Assembly (NCBI RefSeq): GCF_014212315.1
Contig: NZ_JACKXE010000001.1
Span: 3,782,001 to 3,846,000, forward strand
DNA: 64,000 nucleotides
From: Nocardioides luti
GTDB taxonomy: Bacteria; Actinomycetota; Actinomycetes; Propionibacteriales; Nocardioidaceae
Direction of reading: 5' to 3'
The notes beneath the pieces are model-generated. The model did not search any database, had not been told where the DNA came from, and saw only the letters and a program-made list of their open reading frames with translations. Positions 23,326-31,093 of the stretch are shown one piece after another (the stretch's first letter is position 1; every line of letters begins with the position of its first letter). Made by a program: the position numbers and the translations under genes.

Positions 23326-23772
23326 CTACTTCGCGGCGCCGGCGGGCTGGACCAGCTCCACCAGGACGCCGCCGGCGTCCTTCGGGTGCACGAAGTTGAT
23401 CCGCGAGTCCGAGGTCCCGCGGCGGGGCTCGTCGTAGAGCATCCGCAGCCCGCGTTCGCGCAGGATCGCGCTGACCTGCTCGACGTCCGTGACGCGGTAG
23501 GCGACCTGCTGGCAGCCGGGGCCGTTGCGGCCGATGAACTTCGCGATCGTCGAGGTCTCGTCGATCGGGGCCAGCAGCTGCACGCAGGAGGTGGAGTCGC
23601 CGACGGCCATCATCGCCTCGCGGACGCCCTGCTCCTCGTTGGTCTCCTGGTGGGCCAGCGTCATGCCGAAGGTGTCGCGGTAGAAGGCGATCGCCTCGTC
23701 GAGGTCGGGGACCGCCATGCCGACGTGGTCGATCGCGGTGAACAGGTGCTCGGGGATCAGGGTCTCGCTCAT
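23326..23772 (-). CDS. mce: methylmalonyl-CoA/ethylmalonyl-CoA epimerase
   Basis: A 148-residue vicinal-oxygen-chelate protein that would epimerise (2S)- to (2R)-methylmalonyl- or ethylmalonyl-CoA. The first metal His is His16 (IDHVGMAVPD); further ligands are the Gln in SCVQLLAP and the Glu near the end in VLVELVQP. The usual HH pair of the third ligand segment is replaced by QQ in GPGCQQVAYRV. The position upstream of ccr on the same strand supports a role on ethylmalonyl-CoA. ATG 23772 is preferred; in-frame ATG 23781 adds three residues. Confidence 0.88.
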   Translation of the reverse strand: MSETLIPEHLFTAIDHVGMAVPDLDEAIAFYRDTFGMTLAHQETNEEQGVREAMMAVGDSTSCVQLLAPIDETSTIAKFIGRNGPGCQQVAYRVTDVEQVSAILRERGLRMLYDEPRRGTSDSRINFVHPKDAGGVLVELVQPAGAAK

Positions 23773-23917
23773 GCGGCACATCGTCGTACGACGGGAGCCG
23801 GGCCCGCACCGGCTTGTGACATGTTCCTCACCGCAGGGGGCGGGACACCCTCGCCCGGGGTCCGCGCCGGTGGGTATCGTCCCCGGGAGGGCGCCGGACG
23901 GCGCCGGCTCGACCAGA

Positions 23918-23983
23918 CCAGCACCAGCCCAGCATCAGATCAGCATCAGATCAGCACCAGCCCAGTACCGGCCCAGCAACAGC
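23918..23983 (+). repeat. six imperfect 11-bp tandem repeats in thiolase leader
   Basis: Six consecutive 11-base units vary around CCAGCACCAGC (others include TCAGCATCAGA and CCAGTACCGGC). The array ends 16 nt before the thiolase ATG, directly upstream of its GTGGAGG ribosome site. Eleven bases is about one helical turn, so a DNA-binding array is possible; polymerase slippage is the simple origin. Confidence 0.8.
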
Positions 23984-23999
23984 TCCGTGGAGGCACCTC

Positions 24000-25190
24000 A
24001 TGACCGAAACCGTGATCGTCGCAGGGGCTCGCACCCCGATCGGCCGCCTGCTCGGCGGCCTCAAGAGCCTCTCCGCGGCCGACCTGGGCGGCGTGGCCAT
24101 CAAGGGCGCCCTCGACAAGGCCGGCGTCAGCGCCGACCAGGTCGACTACCTGATCATGGGCCAGGTCATCCTGGCCGGCGCGGGCCAGAACCCCGCCCGC
24201 TCCGCCGGCATCGCCGCGGGCCTGCCGATGAACGTCCCCTCCATCACCATCAACAAGGTGTGCCTCTCGGGCCTCAACGCGATCGCGCTGGCCAGCCAGA
24301 TGGTCAAGACCGGTGAGGCCGAGATCGTCGTCGCCGGCGGCATGGAGTCGATGACGAACGCCCCGCACCTGCTGCCGAAGTCCCGCGAGGGCTTCAAGTA
24401 CGGCGACACCGCGCTGGTCGACTCGATGGCCTACGACGCGCTCTACGACCAGCTGACCAGCCAGGCGATGGGTGGCCTCACCGAGGACTACAACGCCGCC
24501 GGCACGAAGCTGACCCGCGAGGAGCAGGACGAGTTCTCCGCCCGCTCGCACCAGCGCGCGGCCGAGGCCTGGAAGAACGGCGTCTTCGACGACGAGGTCG
24601 TCCCGGTCGAGATCCCGCAGCGCAAGGGCGACCCGGTCGTCGTCTCCGCCGACGAGGGCGTGCGCGGCGACACCACCGCCGAGTCGCTCGGCAAGCTGCG
24701 TCCGGCCTTCAGCAAGGACGGCACGATCACGGCCGGCTCCGCCTCCCAGATCTCCGACGGCGCCGCCGCCGTCGTCGTGATGAGCAAGGCCAAGGCCGAG
24801 GAGCTCGGTCTCACCTGGCTCGCCGAGATCGGTGCGCACGGCCAGGTCGCCGGCCCCGACTCCTCGCTGCAGCTGCAGCCGGCCAACGCGATCGCCAAGG
24901 CCGCCGAGAAGGACGGCATCGCCGTGTCCGACATCGACCTCTTCGAGCTCAACGAGGCGTTCGCGGCCGTCGGCATCGAGTCGGCTCGCCAGCTCGGCAT
25001 CTCCGACGACCAGGTCAATGTCAACGGCGGCGCGATCGCGCTCGGCCACCCGGTCGGCATGTCCGGCACCCGCGTGGTCCTGCACCTCGCCCTCGAGCTC
25101 CAGCGCCGCGGCGGCGGCACCGGTGCGGCCGCCCTCTGCGGCGGCGGCGGTCAGGGTGACGCGCTGATCGTGCGAGTTCCCGCTGTCTGA
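24000..25190 (+). CDS. acetyl-CoA C-acetyltransferase (thiolase)
   Basis: A 396-residue degradative/biosynthetic thiolase that condenses two acetyl-CoA to acetoacetyl-CoA or performs the reverse. The active-site residues are complete: Cys88 ([11 protein letters not shown]), His350 ([10 protein letters not shown]) and Cys380 (CGGGGQGDA). The length is standard. GTGGAGG lies 7 nt before the ATG. It is followed closely by meaB and flanked by the divergent mce-ccr pair, so the local set covers acetyl-CoA to ethylmalonyl-CoA chemistry together with the dehydrogenase at 4781. Confidence 0.96.
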   Translation: MTETVIVAGARTPIGRLLGGLKSLSAADLGGVAIKGALDKAGVSADQVDYLIMGQVILAGAGQNPARSAGIAAGLPMNVPSITINKVCLSGLNAIALASQMVKTGEAEIVVAGGMESMTNAPHLLPKSREGFKYGDTALVDSMAYDALYDQLTSQAMGGLTEDYNAAGTKLTREEQDEFSARSHQRAAEAWKNGVFDDEVVPVEIPQRKGDPVVVSADEGVRGDTTAESLGKLRPAFSKDGTITAGSASQISDGAAAVVVMSKAKAEELGLTWLAEIGAHGQVAGPDSSLQLQPANAIAKAAEKDGIAVSDIDLFELNEAFAAVGIESARQLGISDDQVNVNGGAIALGHPVGMSGTRVVLHLALELQRRGGGTGAAALCGGGGQGDALIVRVPAV

Positions 25191-25290
25191 CGAGGGGTCC
25201 GGCACGGCCGCGGCCCGCGGCGGCCGGCGCCGCTCCACGGCGTCGGTCCCCGACCTGGTCGGTCGGGCCCGCGAGGGGGACGCCCGCGCG

Positions 25291-26187
25291 GTGGCGCGGC
25301 TGATCTCCCTCGTGGAGGACGAGTCGCCGCTGCTGCGCGAGGTCATGAAGGCGCTCGCCCCGCACGCGGGGCACGCTCAGATCATCGGGATCACCGGCTC
25401 GCCGGGCGTCGGCAAGTCGACGTCCACGAGCGCGCTCGTGACCGAGCTGCGCAAGGCCGGCAAGCGCGTGGGGATCCTCGCGGTCGACCCGTCCTCGCCG
25501 TTCTCCGGCGGGGCCCTGCTCGGTGACCGGGTGCGGATGCAGGACCACGCCCTGGACCGTGAGGTCTACATCCGCTCGATGGCCTCGCGCGGCCACCTGG
25601 GCGGCCTCGCGTGGACCACGCCGCAGGCGCTGCGCGTCCTCGACGCGGCCGGCTGCGACGTGATCCTCATCGAGACTGTCGGCGTCGGCCAGAGCGAGGT
25701 CGAGGTCGCGGGCCTCGCCGACACCACGCTGGTGCTGATCGCCCCCGGCATGGGGGACGGGATCCAGGCCGCGAAGGCCGGCATCCTCGAGATCGGGGAC
25801 CTCTACGTCGTCAACAAGGCCGACCGCGACGGCGCCGACCAGGTCCGCCGCGACCTGCGCTCGATGCTGGCACTGGCCGAGCGGCCCGAGGGCTCGTGGA
25901 AGCCGCCGATCATCAAGACGGTCGCCCAGAAGGGCGACGGCGTCGACGAGGTCGTGGCCGCCATCGACGAGCACTTCGCGTGGCTCGAGACCTCCGGCGA
26001 GCTGCGCAAGCGTCGCACCCGGCGTGCCCGCGACGAGATCGAGGCGATCGCGGTCACCGCCCTGCGGGCGCGCTGGGGCGACGTGCACGGGCGCTCCGAG
26101 CTCGACGAGCTCGCCGAGTCCGTTGGCGCGGGGGAGTCCGACCCCTATACGGCCGCCGACGTGCTGCTCGACGCCTTCACCGACTGA
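25291..26187 (+). CDS. meaB: MeaB-type G-protein chaperone of B12 mutases
   Basis: A 298-residue (from GTG 25291) P-loop GTPase that loads and protects adenosylcobalamin-dependent acyl-CoA mutases. Walker A is GSPGVGKST (residues 36-44). Further motifs are VDPSSPFSGGALLGDRVRM (switch I), ETVGVGQSE (Walker B/switch) and VVNKADRDGAD (base recognition). Typical MeaB proteins have about 20-40 more N-terminal residues. The reading frame continues upstream with a family-like VPDLVGRAREGDARAVARL, but has no ATG, GTG or TTG back to the preceding stop, only a CTG at 25183 that overlaps the thiolase end. The true start is therefore uncertain. The partner mutase may be the one at 31094. Confidence 0.93.
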   Translation: MARLISLVEDESPLLREVMKALAPHAGHAQIIGITGSPGVGKSTSTSALVTELRKAGKRVGILAVDPSSPFSGGALLGDRVRMQDHALDREVYIRSMASRGHLGGLAWTTPQALRVLDAAGCDVILIETVGVGQSEVEVAGLADTTLVLIAPGMGDGIQAAKAGILEIGDLYVVNKADRDGADQVRRDLRSMLALAERPEGSWKPPIIKTVAQKGDGVDEVVAAIDEHFAWLETSGELRKRRTRRARDEIEAIAVTALRARWGDVHGRSELDELAESVGAGESDPYTAADVLLDAFTD

Positions 26188-27034
26188 CCTCCTCGGCCAC
26201 CCGGCGCGCAGCCGCGGGGTCGAACAGGATCGTGTAGTGGTTCGTGCCCGGCACGGTCTCCACGCGCAGGCCGGCCAGCTCGTCGTCGTACCGCTGGACC
26301 GCCTCGGCGGGGAGCAGCCCCGGCGGCTGGCCGAACATCCCGGCCGGGGCGACGAGCAGCGAGGCCGGGACCGGCACGGCCCGCAGCGCCGCGTCGAGCA
26401 CGTCGGCCGAGACGAGCAGGTCGCGACCGTCCGCGCGCACGGCCTCCTCGAGCGCCCGGGAGCGCACGCCCGCCGGCGTCTCGAGCACGTCGTAGCGGAC
26501 GTAGTCGGCGATGGTCTCGTCCCAGCTGGGGCCGAGCGCGGGGTGGGCGCGGTAGAAGTCGAGGTACGCCTCGACCGAGGGGTACGTCGTGTGCAGCCGC
26601 TCCAGCGCCGGGCCGAGCGTGGCGGCCAGGACCTCGTCGGGGTCCACGCCGCCCGGGAGCACCAGCGGCACGCCCCCGTCGACCAGGGTCAGGGTCGTGA
26701 ACAGCTCGGGCCGGCGGGACGCGGCCAGCGCCGCGACGTAGGCCCCCATCGAGTGCCCGGCGAGCGCGACCGGCCCGCCCAGGGCGGTGGCGGCCGTGGC
26801 CACGTCGTCCGCGTGCGTCGCGAGCCCGTAGGGCCCGGGCAGGTCGCGCGACGCGCCCCGGCCGCGCAGGTCGAGCGCGACCAGGCTCCAGTCCGCGGGC
26901 AGCGCGGCCGCGACCGCGGCCCACGCCATCGCCGAGGCGCTGATGCCGTGCACGGCCAGGACGGTGCGCTCGCCGGTGCCGAAGCGCAGGGCGTGCAGGG
27001 GGCCGCCGGGGACGTCGAAGGTGAGGGGCGTCAT
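26177..27034 (-). CDS. alpha/beta hydrolase
   Basis: A 285-residue alpha/beta hydrolase. HGISASAMAW forms the oxyanion loop, the nucleophile elbow is GHSMGAY (Ser at about 98), and VPGTNHYTILFDP carries the likely catalytic His near the C-terminus. A cap domain of about 90 residues lies between. The substrate is unknown. It converges with meaB and overlaps its end by 11 nt. CATGAT on the minus strand 6 nt before the ATG is a candidate -10 for a leaderless mRNA. Confidence 0.87.
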   Translation of the reverse strand: MTPLTFDVPGGPLHALRFGTGERTVLAVHGISASAMAWAAVAAALPADWSLVALDLRGRGASRDLPGPYGLATHADDVATAATALGGPVALAGHSMGAYVAALAASRRPELFTTLTLVDGGVPLVLPGGVDPDEVLAATLGPALERLHTTYPSVEAYLDFYRAHPALGPSWDETIADYVRYDVLETPAGVRSRALEEAVRADGRDLLVSADVLDAALRAVPVPASLLVAPAGMFGQPPGLLPAEAVQRYDDELAGLRVETVPGTNHYTILFDPAAARRVAEEVSR

Positions 27035-27040
27035 GCCCCG

Positions 27041-27046
27041 ATCATG
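27041..27046 (-). promoter_or_regulatory. putative -10 box of the hydrolase gene
   Basis: CATGAT lies 6 nt before the ATG at 27034; the first base deviates from TANNNT. Confidence 0.3.
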
Positions 27047-27160
27047 CCTGCCCGGTGGTGCAGGAGCCGGCCCCGCGGCGGGGACGCCGGTCGGGTGGAC
27101 TTCGCACGACACCCACGTCGGCGTCACCACGCGTTCAACCGCCCTCGTGACCGTGGAGGC

Positions 27161-28276
27161 ATGCGCGTCGCCATCGTCACCGAGTCCTTCCTCCCGCAGG
27201 TCAACGGCGTCAGCAACACCGTGCGCCACGTCGTCGAGCAGCTCGCGCTGCTCGGCCACGAGACCCTGGTCGTCGCCCCCGGCGCCGGCCCCGCCCACCA
27301 CCACGGGACGCCGGTCGTCCGGGTCCGCTCCGTCGGGCTGCCGGGCTACCGCTCCTTCGCGGTCGGCCTGCCGGACGCCGCCGTCGAGCGCGCCCTGGCC
27401 GACTTCCGCCCTGACGTGGTCCACCTCGCCTCACCGGTCGCGCTCGGAGCCGTCGGGCTCCGCGCCGCACGGCGCCTCGGGATCCCCACGGTCGCGGTGT
27501 TCCAGACCGACATCGCGGGCTTCGCCCGGCACTACGGCGTGCACGCGGACCTGCTCACCTCGCGCTGGGTCGGCCGCATCCACCGGCGCTCGGACCGCAC
27601 GCTGGCACCGTCTCGCGCGTCGTACGACCAGCTGCGCGCGATGGGCGTCCGCGACGTGCACCTGTGGCGGCGCGGGGTCTCGCTCGACCTGTTCTCGCCC
27701 GCGCGTCGCGACGAGTCGCTGCGGGCGTCCTGGGCGAGGCCGGGGGAGACGCTGGTCGGGTACGTCGGCCGGGTCGCGCCCGAGAAGCAGGTACGCCGCC
27801 TGGCGGAGGTGGCCGCCGTGCCGGGCGCCCGCCTCGTGGTCGTGGGCGACGGGCCGGAGCGGGCCTGGCTGGAGCGGCACGTGCCGGAGGCCCGCTTCAC
27901 CGGGATGCTCGGTGGCGAGGAGCTGGCCCGCGCGTTCGCGAGCCTCGACGTCTTCGTCCACCCCGGTGAGGCCGAGACCTTCTGCCAGACCGTCCAGGAG
28001 GCCCAGGCCAGCGGCGTGCCCGTCGTGGCGCCGGCCGCCGGGGGTCCGCTCGACCTGGTCGACCACGGCCGGACCGGGCTCCTCTACGCGCCGCGCGAGC
28101 GCGGTGCCCTGGCCGCCGCCGTCGGCTCGCTCGTCGACGACCCGGGGCTGCGGGACCGCCTCGCGACCGCCGGGTGCCGCGCCGTCGCGTCCCGCACCTG
28201 GGCGCACGTGGTCGGGGAGCTCGTCGAGCGGCACTACCGGCCCGTGACGTCCTCGCGCTCGGGCGCCGCTGCCTGA
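27161..28276 (+). CDS. GT4 glycosyltransferase, MgtA/PimB-like mannosyltransferase
   Basis: A 371-residue retaining GT-B glycosyltransferase of family 4. The acceptor-side motif is ESFLPQVNGVSNTVRH (about residues 8-23). The donor-side site includes GYVGRVAPEKQVRRL and the E-x7-E motif in GEAETFCQTVQEAQASG (about 270-286). It is closest in pattern to GDP-mannose-dependent alpha-mannosyltransferases that build glycolipids or lipomannan precursors at the membrane. GTGGAGG precedes the ATG by 2-3 nt less than optimal. It is convergent with, and overlaps by 43 nt, a polyprenol-phosphomannose transferase gene, which supports a shared mannan pathway. The donor specificity is inferred. Confidence 0.88.
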   Translation: MRVAIVTESFLPQVNGVSNTVRHVVEQLALLGHETLVVAPGAGPAHHHGTPVVRVRSVGLPGYRSFAVGLPDAAVERALADFRPDVVHLASPVALGAVGLRAARRLGIPTVAVFQTDIAGFARHYGVHADLLTSRWVGRIHRRSDRTLAPSRASYDQLRAMGVRDVHLWRRGVSLDLFSPARRDESLRASWARPGETLVGYVGRVAPEKQVRRLAEVAAVPGARLVVVGDGPERAWLERHVPEARFTGMLGGEELARAFASLDVFVHPGEAETFCQTVQEAQASGVPVVAPAAGGPLDLVDHGRTGLLYAPRERGALAAAVGSLVDDPGLRDRLATAGCRAVASRTWAHVVGELVERHYRPVTSSRSGAAA

Positions 28277-29598
28277 GGCGTCGCCGTCGTCCGGGCGGTC
28301 CAGCCCGTGATGGCGAGCCCGCCGGCCAGCAGGCCGATGCCCGCCGGCACGTAGCCCAGGGGCGCCGCCACCCCCAGCACCAGGCAGGCCCAGGCCAGCA
28401 GGGCGGTGCCGCGCGGGCCGAGGCGGGCAACGGCGAGGAACGGCACGCACCACAGGGCGTACCACGGGTGCACGACCGGGCTGAGCACGACCGTGGCCGT
28501 GAGGGCGGCCGCCGTGGCCCGGAGCGCGGTGAGACGGTCCCCGGTGCGGGCCACGAGTGCGGTGGCCGCCACGAGCAGGAGTGCCAGCCCGGTGCCGGCC
28601 GCCCGCGCGCCCGGCACCAGGTGGCCGAGCAGGGACGTGACCGACAGCGCGCTGTCCAGCGTGCCGGGCACGCCGAGCGCCTCCACCCAGCCCGTCCCGA
28701 CGCCGGTGAGCACGCCCGCCGCCACCACGGTGGCCCCGCTCACCGCGGCCACGCCGAGCAGGCGGCGTACCCGTTGGGCGAGCGGAGCGAGGGTGGGCAG
28801 CGTGAGGACGGCGATGCCGATGCAGACGAGGCCGCCGGGCACCTTCACCGAGGCGGCGAGACCGCCGACCACGGCCCCGGCGACCCAGCCGCGCTCGGCC
28901 GCCACGACCAGCGCGGTGGCGGCGAGGCCCACCATCAGCAGGTCGTTGTGGAGCCCGCCGACCCCGTGGGCGAGGACGAGCGGGCAGCCCAGCACCAGCG
29001 CGCTCACCGCCGCCGGACTGGCGCCGGACCAGCCGGCCAGCCGGGGCAGCGCCCGGGCCAGCAGGACCAGCCCGGCCAGGGCCAGGAGCCGGTGCGCCAC
29101 GACGAGCAGCCAGGGGTCGCGGACCAGGTCGGCTGCGAGGGCGCCCCAGAGCAGCGGCAGCGGGCCGTAGGGCGTCGCGGTCGGCAGCCAGCGCGGGTCC
29201 ACCGCGTCGACGAGCGACCCGTGCAGCACCCCCGGACCCCAGACGTACGGCGAGAGCCCGATCCGGGTCAGCTCGCCCTGGGCGACGTAGCTCCACCCGT
29301 CGCGGCTGAACAGCGGCGGCGCCAGCAGCAGCGGGACGCACCAGGCGGCGACGGCCCGGCGTACGTCCCCGACGTCGACCCGTCCGGCCACGGCCGCCCG
29401 CCACAGCCGCAGCCAGGCCGCCGCCAGCAGGGCCAGGCCGACGAGCACCGTGACCGTGCCGAGCAGCCGCCCGCCCGCCGAGAGGCGCAGCGGGAGCCCG
29501 GCAGCCCAGGAGTCCGCGGGCAGCGTCGCGGTCACGAGGCCGCCGGCGAGGATGAGCACGGCGCCGAGGACGCCGGGACGGGTGTGCGGGGATCTCAC
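28234..29598 (-). CDS. GT-C alpha-1,6-mannosyltransferase, MptB-like
   Basis: A 454-residue integral membrane protein with about 12 helices. The first external loop carries FSRDGWSYVAQGELTRIG, whose Arg-Asp/Asp-x-x-Tyr arrangement is the GT-C catalytic motif of polyprenol-phosphomannose-dependent alpha-1,6-mannosyltransferases (MptA/MptB). Other matches are ATPYGPLPLLWG, GGLHNDLLMVGLA and HPWYALWCVPFL, all typical of this family. It would extend a mannan backbone outside the membrane. GTG 29598 is chosen because TACCGT lies 7 nt upstream; GTG 29607 is in frame and also used by prediction logic. The C-terminus overlaps the mgtA-like gene. Confidence 0.88.
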   Translation of the reverse strand: MRSPHTRPGVLGAVLILAGGLVTATLPADSWAAGLPLRLSAGGRLLGTVTVLVGLALLAAAWLRLWRAAVAGRVDVGDVRRAVAAWCVPLLLAPPLFSRDGWSYVAQGELTRIGLSPYVWGPGVLHGSLVDAVDPRWLPTATPYGPLPLLWGALAADLVRDPWLLVVAHRLLALAGLVLLARALPRLAGWSGASPAAVSALVLGCPLVLAHGVGGLHNDLLMVGLAATALVVAAERGWVAGAVVGGLAASVKVPGGLVCIGIAVLTLPTLAPLAQRVRRLLGVAAVSGATVVAAGVLTGVGTGWVEALGVPGTLDSALSVTSLLGHLVPGARAAGTGLALLLVAATALVARTGDRLTALRATAAALTATVVLSPVVHPWYALWCVPFLAVARLGPRGTALLAWACLVLGVAAPLGYVPAGIGLLAGGLAITGWTARTTATPQAAAPEREDVTGR

Positions 29599-29605
29599 GG
29601 GGGGC

Positions 29606-29611
29606 ACGGTA
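29606..29611 (-). promoter_or_regulatory. putative -10 box, leaderless mptB-like gene
   Basis: TACCGT on the minus strand lies 7 nt before GTG 29598. It overlaps the alternative GTG 29607, which argues for the inner start. Confidence 0.45.
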
Positions 29612-29790
29612 GGGAGGCCGGGCGAGCGGCCGGCCTCGGCGCGGTGAACGGGCGGGCAAGCCCGGGCGACGGAGCGTCCGCCGCGGGCCGGCGCACGACA
29701 CGGACCGGGCGCGCCTCACCCCGCCGGCGGTCTAGCCCTGCTAGACATGTCTGGACCTGTCGCCCGCCTTCCCCCGGACGGAGATCTGCC

Positions 29791-29961
29791 ATCAACGGCA
29801 AGAAGGTGTTCCTCACCCTGCTCGTGGTGTTCCTCGGCTTCTGGATGTACCACGACCCGCACGGCTTCGCCGTGTCCGCCAAGGCCCTCGGGTCCGGGTC
29901 CTGGGACGCGCTGAGCTCCCTGTTCACCGGACTGATCCGCTTCTTCGACCAGATGCGCTGA
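29791..29961 (+). CDS. small single-pass membrane protein, non-standard start
   Basis: A protein of about 56 residues: INGKKVFLTLLVVFLGFWMY with a membrane helix (about residues 5-20), then DPHGFAVSAKALGSGSWDAL and an amphipathic end SLFTGLIRFFDQMR. The frame is open far upstream without ATG. GGAG stands 7 nt before ATC 29791, while the first standard start is GTG 29806, which would begin inside the helix. Small proteins of this layout are frequent in actinobacteria; their function is unknown to me. It lies 14 nt before the PH-domain gene, so the two are probably co-transcribed. Confidence 0.6.
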   Translation: MNGKKVFLTLLVVFLGFWMYHDPHGFAVSAKALGSGSWDALSSLFTGLIRFFDQMR

Positions 29962-29975
29962 GCGGGCGGCGAGGC

Positions 29976-30500
29976 GTGGGCCGCGGGGGGCGTCGGGCCT
30001 TGGACCCGGACATCCGCAAGCACCTGCTGCGCGACGAGGGCGAGGTCATCGTCGACGAGGTGCGCCACCACTGGGTGGCGTTCGTGCGGCCGGTGCTGGA
30101 GACCGTGCTCGGGATGCTGCTGCTGGTCTCGTCGGCGTACGTCCCCGTCGAGATCGGCTGGCTGCCGCTGCTGCTGGCCCTCGCGGTGTTCCTGCACGCC
30201 GCGTGGATCGCGCTGCGCGAGCACCGGGACCGCTTCGTCATCACCAACATGCGGGTCTTCCGCGTGCACGGGGTGCTCTCGCAGAACCTCGCGACCATGC
30301 CGCTGAGCAGGATCCTCGACATCACCGTCGTGAAGCCGCTGCACGGCCGGATCCTCGGCTTCGGGCACTTCTGCTTCGAGTCGGCGGCCCAGGAGCAGGG
30401 GCTGCGCGACATCCGGTACGTCGGCCAGCCCGACCAGCGCGACCTCGCCATCCAGCGGGTCGTCCAGCGCTCCGGGCTGCGCGGGCCGCGGGTCAACTGA
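29976..30500 (+). CDS. bacterial PH domain (YdbS-like) membrane protein
   Basis: A 174-residue protein. After a charged N-terminus (LDPDIRKHLLRDEGEVIVDEVRHHW) two membrane helices occupy about residues 42-75, followed by a bacterial pleckstrin-homology domain: HRDRFVITNMRVFRVHGVLS and DITVVKPLHGRILGFG are the conserved strands of the bPH_2/YdbS type. Proteins of this kind sit in the membrane with the PH domain in the cytoplasm; their ligand is not established. GTG 29976 is taken as start; TTG 30000 is an alternative that begins at the conserved part. It probably shares a transcript with the small membrane protein upstream. Confidence 0.87.
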   Translation: MGRGGRRALDPDIRKHLLRDEGEVIVDEVRHHWVAFVRPVLETVLGMLLLVSSAYVPVEIGWLPLLLALAVFLHAAWIALREHRDRFVITNMRVFRVHGVLSQNLATMPLSRILDITVVKPLHGRILGFGHFCFESAAQEQGLRDIRYVGQPDQRDLAIQRVVQRSGLRGPRVN

Positions 30501-30535
30501 GCGGGCGGCGGACCGGTCCGCTCGTCCGGCGGCAC

Positions 30536-30541
30536 TAGTCT
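30536..30541 (+). promoter_or_regulatory. putative -10 box, leaderless marR-like gene
   Basis: TAGTCT lies 7 nt before the ATG at 30549. Confidence 0.45.
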
Positions 30542-30548
30542 GCTCCGC

Positions 30549-31049
30549 ATGTCCACGGGTGCCCGCTTGCCGTTCGACCCGATCGACGAGGCGGCCCGCC
30601 AGTGGGGCGAGCGCTGGGACGGCGTCCCCGCGATGCACGCGGTGACCTCGCTGATGCGCGTCCAGCAGCTCGTGATCGGCCGGCTGGACGCGATCCTGAA
30701 GCCGCACGGGCTGACCTTCGCGCGCTACGAGGCGCTGGTGCTGCTGGTGTTCTCCTCGCGGGGCTCGCTGCCGCTGGGCAAGATGGGGGAGCGGCTCCAG
30801 GTGCACCCCACGTCGGTCACCTCGATCGTGCGGCGGCTGGAGTCCGCGGACCTCGTCGTACGCCGTCCCCACCCGGAGGACGGCCGCGCCGTCCTCGCCG
30901 AGATCACGGCTGCGGGGCGGGCGCTGGTCGAGGCCGCAACCGCCGACCTGGTCTCCTCGGACTTCGCCCTCGAGGCGCTGTCGACCGAGGACCTGCAGCG
31001 GCTCTCGGCCCTGCTCGCGCCGGTGCGGGAGTCCGCCGGCGACTTCTGA
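30549..31049 (+). CDS. MarR family transcriptional regulator
   Basis: A 166-residue winged-helix dimeric regulator. The core LTFARYEALVLLVFSSRGSL, the recognition helix LQVHPTSVTSIVRRLESADL (about residues 93-112) and the wing RRPHPEDGRAVLAEIT are standard MarR features. It is 44 bp upstream of the acyl-CoA mutase gene on the same strand. The mutase has its own promoter, so the regulator may act on the mutase promoter, itself, or a distant target. The ligand is unknown, though acyl-CoA metabolites are plausible from context. Confidence 0.94.
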   Translation: MSTGARLPFDPIDEAARQWGERWDGVPAMHAVTSLMRVQQLVIGRLDAILKPHGLTFARYEALVLLVFSSRGSLPLGKMGERLQVHPTSVTSIVRRLESADLVVRRPHPEDGRAVLAEITAAGRALVEAATADLVSSDFALEALSTEDLQRLSALLAPVRESAGDF

Positions 31050-31081
31050 GCCGGCGGCTGGCCCCAACTACTTGCACGTCC

Positions 31082-31087
31082 TACTAT
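31082..31087 (+). promoter_or_regulatory. putative -10 box, leaderless mutase gene
   Basis: TACTAT, the best -10 match in the window, lies 6 nt before the ATG at 31094. Confidence 0.55.
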
Positions 31088-31093
31088 CTGAGC

